Below are positions 61,410-64,000 of a DNA stretch of 64,000 nucleotides, piece after piece. Source of the DNA: CAKSQF01 sp964568425 (GTDB taxonomy: Bacteria; Bacillota; Clostridia; Oscillospirales; CAG-272); the NCBI GenBank assembly GCA_964568425.1, contig CAZMPO010000004.1:62001-126000 (forward strand), in the 5' to 3' direction. The position numbers and the translations under genes were made by a program. Below the pieces are notes generated by a model. That model was given only the letters and a program-made list of their open reading frames with translations, did no database searches and was not told where the DNA came from. Within the stretch, counting starts at the first letter, position 1. Each line of letters starts with the position of its first letter.

Positions 61410-62099
61410 TTACTGAAGGATCTCGAATTTGTATCCGACGCCCCAAACGGTTTTGAGGATCCATTTGTTCGATACACCCTCGAGCTTTTCGCGAAGTCGC
61501 TTTACATGAACGTCGACCGTGCGCGAGTCGCCGAGATAGTCAAATCCCCAGACCTTGTCGAGCAGCTGATCGCGCGTGAAAACGCGATTGTAGTTCGACG
61601 CAAGGAAGTAGAGCAGCTCGAGCTCCTTCGGGGGGATGTCTACCGAGCGTCCTGCGAGCTTGAGCTCGTATTTCTGCAGGCTGATCTCGATGTTGTCAAA
61701 CTTTATGACCTCGTCGTCCGAGTTCTGCTCGTGTGCGCTGTATCTGCGAAGCACCGCTTTGATACGCGCCGACAGCTCCTTCATGTCAAAGGGCTTTACC
61801 ATGAAGTCATCCGCACCAAGCTCAAGTCCGAGCACTTTGTCGAAGACCTCTCCCTTTGCCGTTACCATGATGATCGGCTTTGTCGAGATCTCACGGATCT
61901 CACGGCATACCTGCCAGCCGTCCTTGCGAGGAAGCATTATGTCAAGCAGTACGAGATCGGGCTCGTACATTTTGAAGTAGCTTACGCCCTCGACACCGTC
62001 AACGGCGGTCTTGACCTCGTAGCCCTCTTTTTCAAGATAGAGCCTGACCATTTCGCAAATGTTGGCATCATCGTCAACTACAAGTAATTTCGTTCCCAT
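61410..62099 (-). CDS. OmpR/PhoB-family response regulator
   Basis: 229 aa from the ATG at 62099, which has AGGAGG 7 nt upstream; the frame is open further upstream to 62276 but that extension has no family match. Receiver domain 1-120 with Asp10/Asp11 in VVDDD, phosphorylated Asp53 in LLDIMLP, and Lys in VKPFD. The winged-helix DNA-binding domain covers about 130-229 (RTVDVHVKRLREKLEG). No sensor kinase gene is adjacent on either side, so its partner is unknown. It is divergent from the exopolysaccharide locus. Confidence 0.95.
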   Translation of the reverse strand: MGTKLLVVDDDANICEMVRLYLEKEGYEVKTAVDGVEGVSYFKMYEPDLVLLDIMLPRKDGWQVCREIREISTKPIIMVTAKGEVFDKVLGLELGADDFMVKPFDMKELSARIKAVLRRYSAHEQNSDDEVIKFDNIEISLQKYELKLAGRSVDIPPKELELLYFLASNYNRVFTRDQLLDKVWGFDYLGDSRTVDVHVKRLREKLEGVSNKWILKTVWGVGYKFEILQ

Positions 62100-62477
62100 T
62101 GTAAAATCCTCCTGTTTTATCTTTTCTTTAATCTCAAATATTAACTTCGTTAAATTGTTATCCAAGTTCACATTTATTATAATCCATATATAAGAGTAAA
62201 CCATGACGGTATTGTGAATTTTATGTGATTTTTCAAAAAAAGTGTTATTCACATTCTTAGAAGGGAAAACGAGCAAGCCCAGTGTCGACGCTTGAAATTC
62301 TTTGAAATTATTTTATGTTTTTTGCCAATAGGTATTGCTTTTTTTTGAAAAGTATGATATAATAGCAAGGAAGATCGCGAACTATGTGCAAACGCATGGC
62401 AGATGTCCGATTTCTTCACATTATTACCGTACATTGTTGAGCAATCTTTACTGATGCTCTGTGGAGTATAGCAAGAT
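62100..62477. other. Regulatory spacer between the response regulator and exopolysaccharide genes
   Basis: 378 bp without a gene. It holds the rightward promoter at 62335-62363, a possible leftward -10 (TATAAT on the minus strand near 62177), and a short dyad TTAAC-ttc-GTTAA (62141-62153) in the response regulator leader. The dyad may be an operator for autocontrol, which is inference. Nothing else was seen. Confidence 0.5.
62335..62363 (+). promoter_or_regulatory. Promoter of the exopolysaccharide locus
   Basis: TTGCTT (62335-62340), a 17-bp spacer and extended -10 TGATATAAT (hexamer 62358-62363). It leaves a leader of about 108 nt before the Wzz-like gene. Confidence 0.8.
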
Positions 62478-63251
62478 ATGGATAAGCAAAATACAAACAA
62501 CGACGAATATTATTCGATCGATCTGACACATATTTTCAAGTGTCTTGTCAGACGACTTTGGATCATTGTTCTTTGCGGAATACTTGCGGCGGCGGTAGGA
62601 TTTTCGATATCCGCTTTTGCCATCGATCCGACTTATTCGTCCTATGTTAAGCTCTATGTCAACAACAACTCGCTCTCCATAGGATCGACGAGCATATCGC
62701 TTTCTGATCTTACTGCGGCACAAAGCCTTGTCAAGACATACGGCGAAATTTTGAACAGCCGAAGCACGCTTGAGCGCATAATTGAAAAATCGGGTGTCGA
62801 TTACAATTGGAAAGAGCTTTCACATATGGTGAAGTACTCGTCTTCCAATGACACCGAGATCATGAAGGTCACTGTGACCTCAAACGACCCGTATGAGGCA
62901 AGTAAGATCGCCAATACGATAGCCGAAGTCCTCCCGACCAAGATATCCGAGGTCATCGACGGAGCATCGATGAAGGTCGTCGATTCCGCGGTTCCCGATC
63001 TCGATAAGGTCGCGCCGAGCATCACATCGTACACAGCGATCGGTCTCGTGCTCGGAGTCATAGCGTCTGCAGGAATTGTCGTTGTCGCCGCACTGATGGA
63101 CGGAACGGTTCACGATGATGAATATGTTCTCCGCACCTACGATTACCCGATCCTCGGCAGAGTGCCCGACCTTGTAAATATCGGCGGCAGATCGTACGCC
63201 TATTACAGCAAGAACGAGCCGAAAAGGGAAAATGGGAAGGATGGCAGATAA
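62478..63251 (+). CDS. Wzz/CpsC-like capsular polysaccharide co-regulator
   Basis: 257 aa. Two transmembrane segments (about 29-50 and 185-207) flank an extracytoplasmic domain; the Wzz start motif is IDLTHIFKCLVRRLWIIV, and the end lies in the cytoplasm. In Gram-positives this CpsC/YveK type protein pairs with a separate tyrosine kinase and controls the chain length or export of exopolysaccharide. The kinase gene overlaps its stop by 1 nt (TAATG). Confidence 0.92.
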   Translation: MDKQNTNNDEYYSIDLTHIFKCLVRRLWIIVLCGILAAAVGFSISAFAIDPTYSSYVKLYVNNNSLSIGSTSISLSDLTAAQSLVKTYGEILNSRSTLERIIEKSGVDYNWKELSHMVKYSSSNDTEIMKVTVTSNDPYEASKIANTIAEVLPTKISEVIDGASMKVVDSAVPDLDKVAPSITSYTAIGLVLGVIASAGIVVVAALMDGTVHDDEYVLRTYDYPILGRVPDLVNIGGRSYAYYSKNEPKRENGKDGR

Positions 63252-64000
63252 TGGCATCTAACAGAAAGAATAAACAGTTTGTGCCGGGCGGCGAGGATGC
63301 AAGAACACTTCATAAAAATCTTGCCTTTACCGCGACCGAGCAATATAAACTTATCCGCGCAAACCTCGATTTTACGATCCCGGACGGCGAAAAGTGCCCT
63401 GTGATCGGAGTTACAAGCTCAATGCGAGGCGAGGGCAAAAGTACGACGGCTGTAAATCTTGCCTATGTTTTTGCCGAAAAGGGAAGCAAGGTGCTCCTTA
63501 TCGATGCCGATCTGCGTATCCCCTCGGTTGCAAAGAAACTCGGTATAGAGAGCACGCCCGGACTTGCGGATATGCTCAGAACCAAAAATACCGATACTAC
63601 GGGTATCAAGTCATTCCTCTTTGACAATTGGTATATACTTCCGTCGGGAGACATCCCCCCAAACCCGTCCGAGCTTCTCGGATCGAGTAGGATGAGACAT
63701 CTTCTCGAAAAGTTTCGCGAGGTCTTCGATTACATAATAATCGACCTGCCTCCCGTCAACATCGTTTCGGATGCGGTCTCGATCTCGAGCCTGATAACCG
63801 GCATGATCGTGGTCATCCGAGAGGAATATACAGAGAAAAGAGAGCTTGAAAGCTGTTTCAGACAGCTGAAAATGTCAAATGTCACCGTTCTCGGTTGCGT
63901 CATGAACGGCGCAAAATCGGGCGGAAGATCTTACGGTAAATACAAAAAGTACAAGTATTATAAGTATTACCGCGATTATCGCACCGACGGGAAGGGTGAT
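63251..64000 (+). CDS. CpsD/CapB-like tyrosine kinase (cut by window end)
   Basis: 250 codons from an ATG at 63251 to the window edge, with no stop. Walker A is in SSMRGEGKSTTAVN (about 56-69), Walker A' is VLLIDADLR, and Walker B is YIIIDLPP, the bacterial tyrosine kinase set. The last visible residues form a Tyr/Lys cluster (YGKYKKYKYYKYYRDY), the usual site of autophosphorylation. It needs the Wzz-like partner for activity. AAGGATGG lies about 10 nt before the start, inside the previous gene. Confidence 0.93.
   Translation, partial: MASNRKNKQFVPGGEDARTLHKNLAFTATEQYKLIRANLDFTIPDGEKCPVIGVTSSMRGEGKSTTAVNLAYVFAEKGSKVLLIDADLRIPSVAKKLGIESTPGLADMLRTKNTDTTGIKSFLFDNWYILPSGDIPPNPSELLGSSRMRHLLEKFREVFDYIIIDLPPVNIVSDAVSISSLITGMIVVIREEYTEKRELESCFRQLKMSNVTVLGCVMNGAKSGGRSYGKYKKYKYYKYYRDYRTDGKGD

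Noticed and set aside
62100..62276. N-terminal extension of the response regulator
   Set aside because: The perfect AGGAGG before the ATG at 62099 and the normal receiver start show the extension is untranslated leader.
1..64000. CRISPR arrays, insertion sequences, prophage
   Set aside because: No regularly spaced repeats, transposase, integrase or phage structural genes were seen in any frame.

Overview
The window looks like part of the chromosome of a Gram-positive anaerobe of the class Clostridia, probably an uncultured gut relative of the Oscillospiraceae or Eubacteriales. This is inferred from gene content: HPr with HPr kinase, SepF, DivIVA, a dcw cluster with a PASTA-domain penicillin-binding protein, an ileS-lspA-rluD order, secreted serpin and glycosidase lipoproteins, and promoters that are almost all TTGACA-like, 16-17 bp, (TGn)TATAAT. 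No phage, insertion sequence or CRISPR array was found.

Layout. 1-8.8 kb: a truncated membrane gene, then a flavin-reductase-like gene, rimM and trmD, an O-antigen-ligase-like membrane protein with two DUF4330-like proteins, ptsH (HPr), uvrC, rsmD and coaD. 9.0-22.1 kb: a division and cell-wall cluster mraZ-rsmH-ftsL-pbp-murE-murF-mraY-ftsW-murG-ftsQ-ftsZ, without murD, murC or ftsA. 22.2-31.5 kb: an accessory region with an ABC exporter, a secreted GH27 alpha-galactosidase-like protein that carries a rhodanese domain, a small lipoprotein, a divergent beta-helix lipoprotein, an ElaA-like acetyltransferase, a serpin lipoprotein, a Thr-rich lipoprotein and an RNHCP zinc protein. 31.6-36.6 kb: a C-terminally anchored surface protein, hprK, tRNA-Met(CAT), secG, a second RNHCP gene with an elaborate leader, tRNA-Ser(GGA), a cyclase-family gene with foreign-looking codon use, and an RlmA-like rRNA methyltransferase. 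36.7-47.5 kb: miaA, then an HlyD-like gene-yggS-sepF-yggT-ylmH-divIVA-ileS-lspA-rluD-tatD, closed by convergent rpsT. 47.8-55.9 kb: rpoB and rpoC behind a long structured leader. 56-61.4 kb: a small orphan membrane protein and a five-gene branched-chain amino acid ABC transporter (livK-H-M-G-F). 61.4-64 kb: an orphan OmpR-type response regulator, and the start of an exopolysaccharide locus (Wzz-like protein and a CpsD-like kinase cut by the window end).

How the genes work together. The dcw genes make lipid II (MurE, MurF, MraY, MurG) and run septal synthesis (FtsW, PBP, FtsL, FtsQ, FtsZ). SepF, YlmH and DivIVA complete the divisome from a second locus, and SepF may replace the missing FtsA as membrane tether. 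HPr and HprK together point to Gram-positive carbon catabolite control.

The most striking regulatory find is upstream of the second RNHCP gene (34136-34331). A strong promoter is followed by a 12-codon leader ORF with its own Shine-Dalgarno site, two mutually exclusive stems, and a CCTCCT segment exactly complementary to the gene's AGGAGG. This is the logic of an erm-type translational attenuator and suggests that this uncharacterised zinc protein responds to ribosome stalling. Other points of note are a 10-bp plus 7-bp closing helix in the rpoB leader and the rhodanese domain inside a secreted glycosidase.
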